Below, piece by piece: positions 24,061-35,347 of a stretch of DNA of 64,000 nt. The stretch lies in contig MU400524.1 in the NCBI GenBank assembly GCA_022578965.1, positions 372,001 to 436,000 of the forward strand, in the 5' to 3' direction. The position numbers were made by a program, and so were the translations under genes. Source of the stretch: Xylaria sp. FL1777. Taxonomy: Eukaryota > Ascomycota > Sordariomycetes > Xylariales > Xylariaceae. How positions within the stretch are numbered: the first letter of the stretch is position 1; the number at the start of each line of letters is the position of its first letter. The notes beneath the pieces were generated by a model that saw only the letters and a program-made list of their open reading frames with translations, searched no databases and was not told the DNA's origin.

Positions 24061-27000
24061 CTACAATAGCCTCGACAACCTAGACTTGCTTTTCCCTTCC
24101 TTAAGCAGAGCTATGATCTCTTGCCTGCGTGACTCGTTCATTTCCGCCGCAGCTATAACTGCGCTAGTAACTTGAATCTGCTCTCCTTTGTTTTCGAAAA
24201 ATAAACCTAGAAGCCTGATCCCATGCCGCCTATTTTCTATAGCTGCTATCATAATAGCTTCAGTGACCTGAATCTGCTCTTTCTCCTTTTTGAAAAGTAG
24301 GTCCATGATTTCGTACCCATTGTTCACGTTTCCCGCTGCTGCTATCATAACAGCTTCAGTGACCTGAATCTGCTCCTCCTTCTTTTCGAAAAGTAGGTCC
24401 ATAATTTTGTACCCATAGTTCAGGTTTCCCGCTGCTGCTATCATAACAGCTTCAGTAACCCGAACCTGCTTTCCCCCATCTACAAGAAGTATTCGCATAA
24501 TCGCCAACCCATAATCCATATTTTCCGCCGCTGCTATTATAAAATCCTCAGTAACCTTAATATATTCGCCCCGCTTCTCAAAAAGCGCCCTAACTAACCT
24601 GGTCTCTAGGTACCCTTCTCCTGCAAGGCGTGCGGGCAATTCCATAAACCGTCCAGACCGCCCGTCAACCTTAAATCTAGTATCAAGAATCAAATCAACC
24701 ATAGCCGGAGAGTCAATTAGTACCGCTAGACTCATTGCTTTATAGCACCTATCATTTGCATCAGCATGAACTCCTCCCTCATCAACATCCTCATCAAGAA
24801 TGGAACGGACCACAGATACCAGCCCAACCTGAGTCGCTAATACTAGGTCGTCCTCTGTATCATTCGAGCAAAAATCAGTTGCCCATATCGGCTCTCTCAT
24901 ATGTGGGCGAAACAGATTGCGCGCTTTCTCAATCATATCCGCGCATGTATTGTGATCTTGCTCTCTATAGTGGAAGACCCAATGTCCAACCGCGTATAGA
25001 AAAAATGGATCGAAACGGTAGTTGGCTCTATCGCCGCTGTGTGTATCTAGTAGAGATAGGTAATGGATGCAAGAAAATGACATCACCCTGTGACACTCAG
25101 ACAGTTTGAAGCGTCCTCTCCAGTTCCACTCGCCATCCTCCCGCGGGCACTCTGTTAGGAACTCTCTCACAGTTTGGTGAATAAATGACAGCTTAGAGTC
25201 GTGAAAATCGATGAGGAGCCCACAGAAATTCTTTGCTGCTCCTTGAAAGCTCTCAATATCCCAGAGGCCTTTCTTGAGTTTAGGACCTGATGTAAATGGG
25301 ATATCAGCCGTAGCTATTGTAAGTGCATAGTTCGCTTCGGCAGCGGTCAAAGGTACTTGCGCAGCAAGTATAAGTTGAAGAAGAGGACGGGTATATTTTG
25401 AATTCTTCTGGTTAAGGATCTTCTCGTATGCCTCGGAGTGCTCGTTGGGGAGATTATTCAGCAAGGCCTCGACATCCGAGGGCCTGTTATAATCGACTGG
25501 ATTCTGTTCGATTAGGTAGAATGTCAAACGCAACCAAAGATATGTCCGGTTTTTCATGCCTTTGAGCCGTTCAGAGATGCGGCGACGGTTATCCTCTGAA
25601 AGATACTTCAAGAGGTCCGGGACCTTAGCATCAATGACACGGTTGATATCTTCACTGACAGCTGCAGAGTGATCATCTCCATCAATTCGTAAGCACGAAG
25701 AATTCAGGAAGCTCCCGATTGACTGTTCGATTGTATCATAAGGTCGGCTTGTGACGAAAAACTTAAGTCTACATGTGCGGCGAGATGCTCCCCCGGTACT
25801 GGAAAAGAAATCTTTCAGCTTGCCGATGATGTTGTTTCTATCGTTTTGGTTGCATTCATCGAGGGCATCGATAACGCAGACGATCTCTCCGGCGTCTGGA
25901 GTGGTGGCACAATCAAGTAGGATGTTCCAGAGTTCAGAAAAATTCGTAGTTAGAGCTTTGCCGTAATTCTTATGTCTGTGTAGGGCATGGCTCATGAACT
26001 TGCCAGTCATGTCCTGTATGAATAGCTGATGCAGAATGGCAGAAAGAGCATTAGCGCTGCTCTGACGCCTCTCGCCACCATCCTTGAAGAAGAAGTAACA
26101 AACGGTAGAGGTCGCGGCGCTAGTAGAAAGCTGCCACTCGTCAATCAGCGACCGTGAAAGTACGGACTTTCCGCATCCGGGACCGGCTGAAACCCAGAGG
26201 AAGCTCGATTCTCCGCTGTCACGCCATGTCCTGAAGCTCTCGTGCTCCAAGAACCATCCGCACGTGTTTTCGACTTTCGGAGGATTGAAGTTCTTGTATC
26301 CTTCGTGATCTGCTGCTAGATCGGCAAGCAGTTCCCGCTCCTGCTGATCCTGGTGGTCTTTCTTCTGTTGCTTCCTTTCCTCCTCTAAAATCTCGTAGAT
26401 TTGCCGAAGTGCTTCTCGTGATCTATCCATTTGCTTGAGCTGCTGGTCACACTTTTCCTGGGTCTCTCGAGCTTGAACGAGGCCCACACAGTTCTTGCAG
26501 TGTTCGCTCAGCTGGTACACATGAGAGGCTTTGTCCTTCCATTTATTCCAGCCGGCAACTAGCTCCCACGCTCGAGAGAGCTGGGTGCTGGATAGGTGGC
26601 AAATGATCCGGGCTTGATACTCGAAGATGTGGGAATACAAATTCACCAGACCACCCCGTACCACGTCGTTGCCGTCCGAACCAATTTGCTCGGTGAATAT
26701 GTCTTGATAGGCTTTCCAGTATATCTGGACACGATTAATCTCATCGAAGGCGTCGAGCATAGCATCATTCTGGGCTGATGCGGCTGTAAGAAGCTGTATT
26801 CTCATTAGCACCTATGTAGACCTCTCGTTAACTTCACATACTGGAAGGAAGATCGAGACGCCGGACCAAGCCAGTGCTGCGTAGGGTTGTGCACTTAAGG
26901 CATTCTTAACAATGCCGTCACACCATACGAGGACTTTAGCTAGCCTCTCGGCTTGTGTCCTAAATTTAATGTCTTTGCCGTGGAAAGTAACGTGCCACTG

Positions 27001-27429
27001 TTTATCCTCCCGGTTCTTTTGCAGTTGCTCCACGGTCGACTTTACCCAGTCGGCGTTCGAGAAATCGGTAATAGACAGGGTAGTTAAGTGTGTCTTGTAA
27101 CCTTCAGCTAGCTCCGGTTCTCGTTTAGCGAATTTATCGTATGCGTCAGCCCAAATATCAAAGTTTGCAGCCTTAGTTGGTGGCGGATCATAGTTCGAGA
27201 TTGGGGTCAGCGAGGTTTCAATTGCAACGGGACGGGAGGCGATAGGGATGGGCGGCACGGGGTGGGATATAATAGTTTCTGGACTGAGGTCGATGTCTAA
27301 GGTTTGTGGACCTCCCGCGTTATCGAACGACGGCCTCGGTGGAGTTTCTGCGCTCGCTCGAGTCGCTCCTGGGCGGCCATCTTTCGCTTGCTGCTTCGAC
27401 TTGCGCTTGATGCCAAAGCAGCACTGCAT
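24061..27429 (-). CDS. NLR-type receptor: N-terminal NACHT-associated domain, NACHT, 32-residue repeats
   Basis: Exons 26842-27429 and 24061-26793, with an intron at 26794-26841 (48 nt, GTATGT, branch TGCTAATGA, ACAG), give about 1106 residues. Residues ~60-330 match the helical domain found before NACHT in many fungal NLRs (FDIWADAYDKF; WSGVSIFLPLLTAASAQNDA). The NACHT follows: TCGWFLEHESF, Walker A SAGPGCGKSVLSRSL, Walker B CVIDALDECNQNDRN, and FFVTSRPYDTIEQ. A winged-helix-like part (LILAAQVPLTAAEANYALTI; FIHQTVREFLTE) precedes the C-terminus. The last ~170 residues are consecutive 32-residue units starting VTEAVMIAAAGN and ending FEKKEEQIQ. Such near-identical sensor repeats are known in fungal NLRs. 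Function in non-self recognition is family inference. Confidence 0.9.
24140..24570 (-). repeat. Tandem 96-nt coding repeats in the NLR sensor region
   Basis: The unit AGCTTCAGTGACCTGAATCT recurs exactly 96 nt apart (about 24257 and 24353), with diverged copies on both sides. About five units are visible. The two central ones are the most alike, which is the pattern of recent unit exchange or duplication. Confidence 0.85.
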
Positions 27430-28823
27430 CGCGTGCTTGAAATTACTAATAGTAGTAATGGTGAAGGACGGAAAGCACAGGACTAATACCTTGACTTCTC
27501 ATTAGAAGGAGGCACTTATGGGGCCAGAGGTATTTTATTTGTGCAAAACCGGCTTCAGTTGGACGACGGTAGTGTCTAGGAATAGAGTGAATTGATGATA
27601 AGGATCAGTATGAGTATGGAGATGACCTCTATGGCAATATCTGAAACGTATCTTTATGTTCGGGTTTGTGTGGTAGAAGCCAGGAACAACAGGAACATAA
27701 GGCTAGCAAAAGCCCAACTCATAGATATGGAAAGGATACAATTAGAAAGATATTTCATGGATTCACAGTTACAGTGCCAGACTACCTTGAGGCAGTGCTC
27801 GGGGGAAGAAACCCTGCCAATAGGAATCTCTTAGATTCTGGCGCAGCTTGAAGCCCAGGGAACATTCAGCGCTTGATGGCAGTACCAGATCAGGCATGTT
27901 GCATAATTTATGTTCTCATGACTTGATATTATTCTTGGGTGCTGGAAAGCCACAATGTAACTCCGTGTGCCAGCTGCTCCGCATTTTCTATAACCATGGC
28001 CTCTCACGTAACGTGGTAAGGTGATTATCCTCCTTGATCCCAGGTTCACTGTAGACAAACTGTACCCTAGATGCTATGGAATGATGCTTAGAGGTCGAAT
28101 ATACTGCATAAGGCATTGCGTACTGGTATAAGTCTCCAATAACTATAGTCAAACAATGACTCGTTACTTCAACGAAGCACCATTACAGTCCGCCATGATA
28201 AACGTGGTATCGCTAAGGTTATTATTGTTACTAGTTTACTCGATATTTTGCTACAATATTCAGAGCCTCTCAAAATATCTATATCTCATCTTTGTTACTA
28301 ACCTACATCTATATTGGTGTTAACGGAGAGAAATATTCATGATCATTAGGTGTAAATACTAAAACGCGGACGCTCCCGGTTCAACGGTGGAGAAGGAAAC
28401 TGATAGCTTGTTAGATTTTAAAGCATGAAGCAGAATATTGTGAAATCAGCTTTATAGAAATGATGGTTAACATAAGACAAGTCGATCACAAAGTAATCAC
28501 CGTTATTTCCCGCTTCAATTATTCGAGTACTTATGACTTTCTATATTACCTTACTGAGTACCTATAAGACCGGTGGAGCCAAGCATCCACAATGCGGCTC
28601 TACTATCTACTTATGTGTACCTAGGTAGATGTATGTAGGTCTTAGATAGTCGGAGGTAGCTATGATGTCGTGCCCCTCAAACCCCACTAACCTAGAGCTC
28701 AACAAGTCATTACTTATCTACAATTTTCCTCACGTCCAACATTACATTACCTTCCCCAGTGTTAAAGTCGGAAGCCCATAGCTAAGCAATCGACACCCGA
28801 CACTCTTCACGACAAAAGTAGCA
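27430..28823. other. Intergenic, divergent between the second NLR and the SDR gene
   Basis: 1.4 kb, AT-rich in the middle (28190-28560), without a gene. It contains TACCTAGGTAG and GTAGGT-type short motifs near 28615-28640. It presumably holds the promoters of both flanking genes. Confidence 0.45.
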
Positions 28824-29746
28824 ATGTCCAAAGTCTTCATCGTGACGGGCGCGAGCCGCGGTCTGGGACTAGCCATCGCACAGGCCCTGCTCAGGGAATC
28901 CCACAAGGTGTTCCTTGTGGCTAGGTCCGATGACGAGTTGCGGAAGCTCAAGATCCAACATGGGAATTCGGTTGATTACACGAGTGCCGATTTAGCGGAT
29001 TTAAAAGCAAGTGAAATCGAAACCATTTCTCTTTATTGTCTTTACATGAAAATTAACTGTGGCGTAGGTGGCACCCAAAATTGTGGCGTCGACATTAGAA
29101 GCCTTTGGAAGAATTGATGGATTGGTCTTAAATCATAGCTCGTTGTCCCCAATTACGAAGATTTGTGACTCGAACGCTGAAGAGTGGAGGCGAGCTTTTG
29201 ATATCAACGTCTTTAGCGCAGTGGCATTGGTGAGTCTGGGGAAGTGATTGCGAAAAATTGGCATCTATATTGACTAGTCTATAGGTGAAAGAGTCTATCC
29301 CGGAACTACGCAAATCGAACGGTCGGGTTATCTTCATCTCATCTGGAGCGTCGAGCAATGCTTACATGGGCTGGGGAGCCTACGGGACATCCAAGGCAGC
29401 CTTGAATCACCTCTGTGCGCATCTAGCAGTCGAAGAGCCCTCTATCACCGCTGTCGCGGTTTCACCAGGCAAAGTTGACACTGCTATGCAAAAGCAAATT
29501 AGAGAAGAGGGACACCATGGCATGTCACCAGACGTCCATGCGAGTTTTATAGCTGAACATGAAAATGGTCGACTGCTCAACCCAGATCAACCGGGTAGGG
29601 TTATTGCTAAACTGGCAATTGGCGCCACGAACACTTTGACTGGTAAACACTACAGGTGCGACCAAGAGCCTCCTTGAACAGGCTGTCTCAACTAACATCT
29701 CAACAGGTGGAATGCGGCGGAGCTTGCTAATTTCCAGTCAAAGTAA
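28824..29746 (+). CDS. Short-chain dehydrogenase/reductase (Irc24/YIR036C-like)
   Basis: NAD(P)H-dependent oxidoreductase of the classical SDR family, about 251 residues, cytosolic. Exons 28824-29006, 29068-29229, 29285-29655 and 29707-29746. The Rossmann motif is VTGASRGLGLAIAQ at the N-terminus. The catalytic Ser is in VIFISSGASS and the YxxxK motif in YGTSKAALNHL; SPGKVDTAM follows. The usual NNAG strand motif is replaced by LNHSS. Intron 1 uses a GC donor (GCAAGT at 29007, AG at 29067), without which no in-frame join exists. The final small exon adds WNAAELANFQSK. Overall it resembles sepiapterin-reductase/Irc24-type SDRs; the substrate is unknown. Confidence 0.88.
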
Positions 29747-31169
29747 ACTTTTGACAAAATTACTAAGAACGTTAGTCCTCATTACGAGAATAACTAAGTA
29801 AGTACTCGATAGGGTTGGTGCTTCAGTCGAAAGATGAAAAGACGTTTATAAAATTCTACATGGGATATTCGGGTATAGCATGGTCATCATAAGCGATGGA
29901 GGGGTGGTGGGGAGCAAAGGCATATATCATACCTTACTACTGTGTTTGCTACAAATATGCAACCCACGATATACTCTACTCAGCTGCGCCTGCAATAATC
30001 CCTCTTATTAGTTCCGTGATTATATAATGGACTAATGTCGTAGTGCTGTCGAATAGACGAGGATCAGGGAAGAGATACTCCGTCATGTATAATCGGTATT
30101 TGATAGTACGTTTTGGATGTTTGGCATCATAGTGCTCGGTAAGTCTTTGTCAAGATTCGTTTTTACATACCGTACACTCGGCCTAGTCTAGTTGCGCGGT
30201 TAGCGAATGGCCCGATCATCCACTTCAGTATAAGCGAGCAGGTGAACTTCAATCAGTTATGTCTGTTTGGCTTGACGTGTCGATCACCATATTGCCATTT
30301 GGCAAAGTAAGACTGGGGCGACAATGGACTCATCATTGAAGGAGGAAAAATGGTAACAAAAAGACATACCAAAGGAGACCTGCGTAGAACGCGTAGAATT
30401 ACAAAACCCTATATCGCTTAACAAGACCTGTGTCGGGATACTCCTTTGCTCCAGGTAGAAAAGCAGTGGAGAAGTAGTAGTGTCGAAGAAGCCGGACTGA
30501 CAGTCGGATGCGTGCGCCCAATTTGGCACTTGAATTCGTAGCAACGCAGTTCGTGAAACTCTTGAAATGTCAAATATGAGAAATACTACTCTGCAAGATG
30601 CATTGGTAGGTATAGGTGAACGTGGTTAACTTGGTAGGAGAAGCAAAGCACAAAGTGGAAAAAGGTGTTGGGATAAAAATTTTAAGAGCTTTAATAGCTG
30701 AATTAAATGCTCTACTGCGCCACAGTACGGAGTACCATGTGGCGTAGGCTTCTGACCATGGCCAAGATTTAGATACTATACCAAAGTTAGGCTAGGTAGG
30801 TGCTACTTACCTATAATCAAGTCACTCCAGGCCACAATTTCAGTGAGCTCGATAAGGCGTCAACAGGGTGGCATCCGCATTACCTAGCAACCAATAAAGG
30901 CCCATATTGATTTAGTACTTAATACCAGGTAACCTCGCGACTCACAGCCTGCATGCACATGCCTACAACGAAAACAGTCATCATCCCTTGTTCCCATTTC
31001 CACAAGTGTCATTTCGAGCTTCCGAGTCTTCTCGATCATACGTTTGTGGCAGTTGTTAACCTAATATTTGCCACGAAAGCTAATCTGGTCTCTTCCCGAG
31101 AAACGGTGGCCTGTTCTCAACCTCAAGTCGTCTTCCTAAGCTATCAACTTTATCAAACGCTGCTTCACC
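29747..31169. other. Intergenic upstream of NC2 beta
   Basis: 1.4 kb. No gene was recognised; scattered short ORFs lack protein-like composition. Contains a GTAGGTATAGGT-type motif (~30606) and GTTAGGCTAGGTAGGTGC (~30786). Confidence 0.45.
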
Positions 31170-32425
31170 ATGTCGGACCATGAATATGGAGGTATGTAAC
31201 AAAATTAATGATGTTCAAAATCATGTCCCAAGGCCTCTTTTCTGCTGCATACTGGTTTTTGATCAGTCCGAAAGTCCGGACGACACGGAAGTAACACCGT
31301 GGTATTAATACCCCCCAATATCGCGAAGCTGGCCTCTAAGATATTCGCCTTATCCGGACTGTCTCATCCCATGCACCACACGATATCACTAAACCCTCGA
31401 GAGAGCTTCCTCTATCGGAATACCAAGCTTTCCCCTTCATCATCTTCATATGCTATGAGAGTCATGAAAGTGTCGATATGTTCAACGTATCATCACTATT
31501 TTCTCTTGAGCCCCTTCGAGATACACATACTCATCTCGTGTTCGGTATCTATTATGGATAATGCAACGACTCAATCACCGAACTTGTCACTTGTCCCATC
31601 GTCATTCACCGTCCTAGCATTATCATGATAATCTTTTGGCTGCTTTCAATTTACCAGTTGGCACGACTTCTTTGTTGCGAAACTTATCCTTCAAAACACT
31701 CTAATTTGGCACGCCAATGTCTTATACTCCGGCGGCATCCCGACCGAAACGACCTTATCTCTATGTTTCATACTGGATGGCTTCGGTCCTCGTTTCCTTT
31801 GTATATCTATTCGTAGCTCTTATGATACCGATAAAGTTGCTGACTCCATGTCTGCTATAGGCAATGACGATCTGTCTCTACCCAAAGGTAAATACATGAC
31901 CTTTCTAAGTCATCCTTCAACAATATGGCTTTTATTTTTTCTTCTTCCCATATTGCGTTTACATCCCCATCTAGGCTAACCATCATCCAGCAACGGTACA
32001 GAAGATCGTCAGTGAGATCCTCCCGCCCTCGACAGGAGTTTCCTTCTCAAAAGAGGCACGGGATCTTTTGATAGAATGCTGTGTGGAGTTCATTACTCTC
32101 GTATCCTCTGAAGCAAACGAGATTTCAGAAAAGGAGGCCAAGAAGACAATTGCATGCGACCACATTACTAAAGCGCTCGACACCCTCGGGTTCGGCGACT
32201 ATGTTCCTGCCGTGCTAGAGGCAGCTGCTCAACACAAGGAAACGCAAAGGGTTAGCGCTCATGTTCCTTCCCCCCCTTGTTACTACGAGATTACTGAAAT
32301 GACGATAGGTACGCGAGAAGAGGGGTAATAAGTTCGAGGATAGCGGTATGACGATGGAGGAACTATTCGAACTCCAGCAGAAGGAATTCGAGGAGGCCAA
32401 AAAGAAACAGAGTGGCGAGGCCTGA
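31170..32425 (+). CDS. NCB2: Negative cofactor 2 beta (Dr1/Ncb2), histone-fold transcription factor
   Basis: Beta subunit of NC2, which with NC2 alpha binds TBP on DNA and blocks or tunes TFIIA/TFIIB entry. Four exons: 31170-31191, 31861-31887, 31991-32250 and 32309-32425, giving 141 residues. The histone fold is clear: LPKATVQKIVSEILPPSTGV, FSKEARDLLIECCVEFITLV, SSEANEISEKEAKKTIACDH, ALDTLGFGDYVPAVLEAA. An acidic, Gln-rich helix follows (TMEELFELQQKEFEEAKKK). The short N-terminus MSDHEYGGNDD is split over the first two exons. Intron 1 is 669 nt, much longer than others in this window. Confidence 0.92.
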
Positions 32426-33315
32426 AGATTTCTCATTTTATTCGTTCGCTCGGCTTCGGCCATTATAGATGCAGATATGCATCATCATAACGTGAATTCA
32501 TTGGGCCGGAAAGGACTTATAGGAGCCACGATTCGGGAGTCGTGGCGCTGGTTGATAATGCATTAGTTGGCGTTAGGTTGTGGAAAGACGGGATACCAGC
32601 AACGGCGTTTCTTGATGGTCTTTAGGGGCAACCGATGTTGAATCTTCTGATCATGAGTTGAAATTTAGCTCTTAATCTTCTACCTAGGTAGCTCCACGCA
32701 GCCACAACAAATAGGTATCCCATCGGAAGCTGATCCACGATGAGCACTACAACTATAACACGGCTATAGAGCTTATACTTGTGGGATTGACAGGATGCTG
32801 TCTGCTCAAGCTTAATAGTGGGGATTTACCTGCCCACCATACTGAATCGAGTCTGGGAAGAGCCTTGCCTCCTTCCTGTTGTTGCTTTGCTCAATAAATT
32901 TAGGAATGAAGACCATTTTCCCACTGAAATACCTCGAATTGACTTTGTCCTGATATGTTGTTCTCCCGTCACAAAAAGGGCTTTGGTAAAAGAGCGGTGG
33001 CATTCTGACGAGGCCGAGGGAACGTACCTGCGGAGTGGTTGGCTGTGAGTCTTTCCGTCTATGCATAATTGCGTCAGCGTTGCTTTTCTACGTGTAGCCG
33101 GCATTTCTACCATGTAGACTAAGACCCTTTCTTCGCGAACGCACCAAACTCGGAGGGTCAACGGCAAGCGGCAAACAGCAAACGCGCAGGGTACACATTT
33201 CATTTCATTTATTTATCTCCATCTGTCGCTTACGCATCAACTACCTATGCGTATATGCACTGCCCAACTGGCCGACAATGCCCAACGTCGCAAACCCCGA
33301 GGTAGGTATGTACGT

Positions 33316-33367
33316 ACATACATACATACATACATACATACATACATACATAGGTAGGTAGGTAGGT
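33316..33367. repeat. (CATA)n/(GGTA)n microsatellite
   Basis: Nine or so uninterrupted CATA units pass directly into four GGTA units. It is a simple sequence repeat. Confidence 0.9.
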
Positions 33368-34309
33368 CGTCAACCGCAGACAAGACGGTATAGCGGTACC
33401 TAGTGTAGATAGCAAAGACGAACGACCCACGAGACAGACACCTGACGCGGCTCAGCCCCGAGGAGAGAGTGCGCATAGAGTAAGCTGGGTGTTAGCCAGC
33501 CTGCTGATGAGCAAGCTGTGGGGCCCACGGTCTTGGGCTTGTCGACACGGATGAGACAGCCCACTGCTCGTGATGTGTAATAATCAGAATTCCTCGTCTG
33601 TGCTCTCACCGAACGCTGGAGCTTTTGGAGGGGCCAAAACCCTCCTGCGAAGATACCCTTCTTGCATCACGCCCGTGGCCGCTGCCTAACTGATGACTGA
33701 TTACGGGCGACAACCCAACCGAACAGGTAGAACAGACAGCACTGCCCCCCATTTTCCATTCTAGTGTAGCTACTACCCTTGACCTTGACCGTCTGGCAGA
33801 GAGGAGTAGATAAGTGACTTCATGAGAGTGGGATTTTGAGGACTCCAGAGCACTGCCTGAGTAAAGAAGCCTGAGTGCGGAGTACATGCAGTAGGTACTT
33901 CCACGCTGCTGCTCAGACAGTCAACCCAGCCCCTCCTCCATCACGTTACGAGACGTACAAATAAGTACCAAATACATAGGTAGACAGACTAGTAGCAGAT
34001 GGGTATGGTAACGAACCCACTTCGATCTGGCCACAGCCTATGATGCGGCGACAACGGCATTCGCGACTGCTAAGTAGGGTCTATGCGTAGGTTAGACTAG
34101 TGGGGTTTGCAGGCGTAAGTATCAGGCTACTTATGTGGGATGACGACGTTGGTTTTTCCTGCTAACTTGCTTGCAATTGACTTTGCAAGCGCACCCTCTT
34201 GAGGGGCCTGACAACATGACCAGTCCCCCTAAGATCTACACGACCAGTACTCCACTTTGACTCCATTAAGTGGATATGATCTACAGCGCTAAAACGTTAG
34301 TACTGGTCA

Positions 34310-34600
34310 GGTAATTTAAACTTTTTTTTATTTTTTAGTTAGCTAATCGATTAACAATTGATTAATAATCGATTAACAATTAATTAATTATTTTAAAATT
34401 TTATTTTTTATTTTTTAAAAGATTTTATTTTATTTATTTATTATTTATTTATTAAAAAATATTTTTTTTAATTTAATTAAATAATAAAAAATATTTTTTT
34501 TAATTTTTTTATATTTAATTAATTTTTAATCGATTATCAATCGATTATCAATTGATTATTTTTTTTTATACTTAGAATTTCTAAGTTAAAAAATTAAAAT
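34310..34600. repeat. AT-rich, palindrome-rich block
   Basis: About 290 nt almost wholly A/T with repeated AATCGATTA and AATTAATTAA units. The left part (TAATCGATTAACAATTGATT, ~34343) and the right part (AATCGATTATCAATCGATTA, ~34528) are imperfect inverted repeats. The left flank has a perfect 10-bp inverted repeat, GACCAGTACT...AGTACTGGTC (~34240-34306), and the right flank has GGGTGGGG...CCACCCC. It could be a RIP-mutated transposon remnant or a MITE-like hairpin element; neither is proven. Confidence 0.55.
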
Positions 34601-35347
34601 TATCAAGTAGGTGGCTATTGGTCGGGTGGGGGGAAATTCTAATTCCTTATTGGCTATAGACCACCCCACTGGTCGGCTTGTTGCAGGGGTGACTGGTCAC
34701 CTTATGTAACCACTCACCCTCTTCCATCCCATTTTTCATACTCCCGGCATAATGTCCACTTGACCTTTAATGCCCTACACTAGACTACATCTTGCTTGTA
34801 CCTGACCACTCGAACCTTATGACCCGCCTCCCAGATCACAACATCTCCATACTTTAGTCCTTAGACGACCGGCATCTCTCCTGGACTCGGGCTTTTCTGG
34901 TTTGACATCTTTCGCTTCCTCTATCTAGAATACCACCTAGATACCGCATTTCAAACATCTACAATCAAAATACAAAACACAGCATCCAGAACACAGTACA
35001 CAGAACACGAGATACGAAACACCAAAGTGTTAAGCGCCGCAGAAGCGACCAGAACAGCGGGCCGGACGGCGACGCTATATTGCAGTAGCGTCATCATCCC
35101 ATCTTTCAGGTTTCCCCTCAGCTCAGCACTTGCTCCTCTTCTTATTAGCTGGCCACCCCGCCGCAACAACCCGTCGTCCGTCGTAGGACAACATCTGTGA
35201 AGCCAGGCTTACTCACACGCATCCGCATCCGCATTCACATTCACATTTACATTCACCTTCACCAACCATTTTACTTGCCTGCCCGTCTTGTCATCTGTAC
35301 TGCGGCCCGCGAAAAAAAAAACATTCATTAGGCTTGGACTTGCTGTG

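Larger units (their letters stand above)
32426..35347. other. Gene-free 2.9-kb region with simple repeats and an AT-rich block
   Basis: No supportable gene. It contains a (CATA)n microsatellite followed by (GGTA)n at ~33317-33367 and the AT-rich block at 34310-34600, which is listed separately. The leader before 35348 has ATTCACATTCACATTTACATTC repeats (~35230-35260). Confidence 0.5.
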
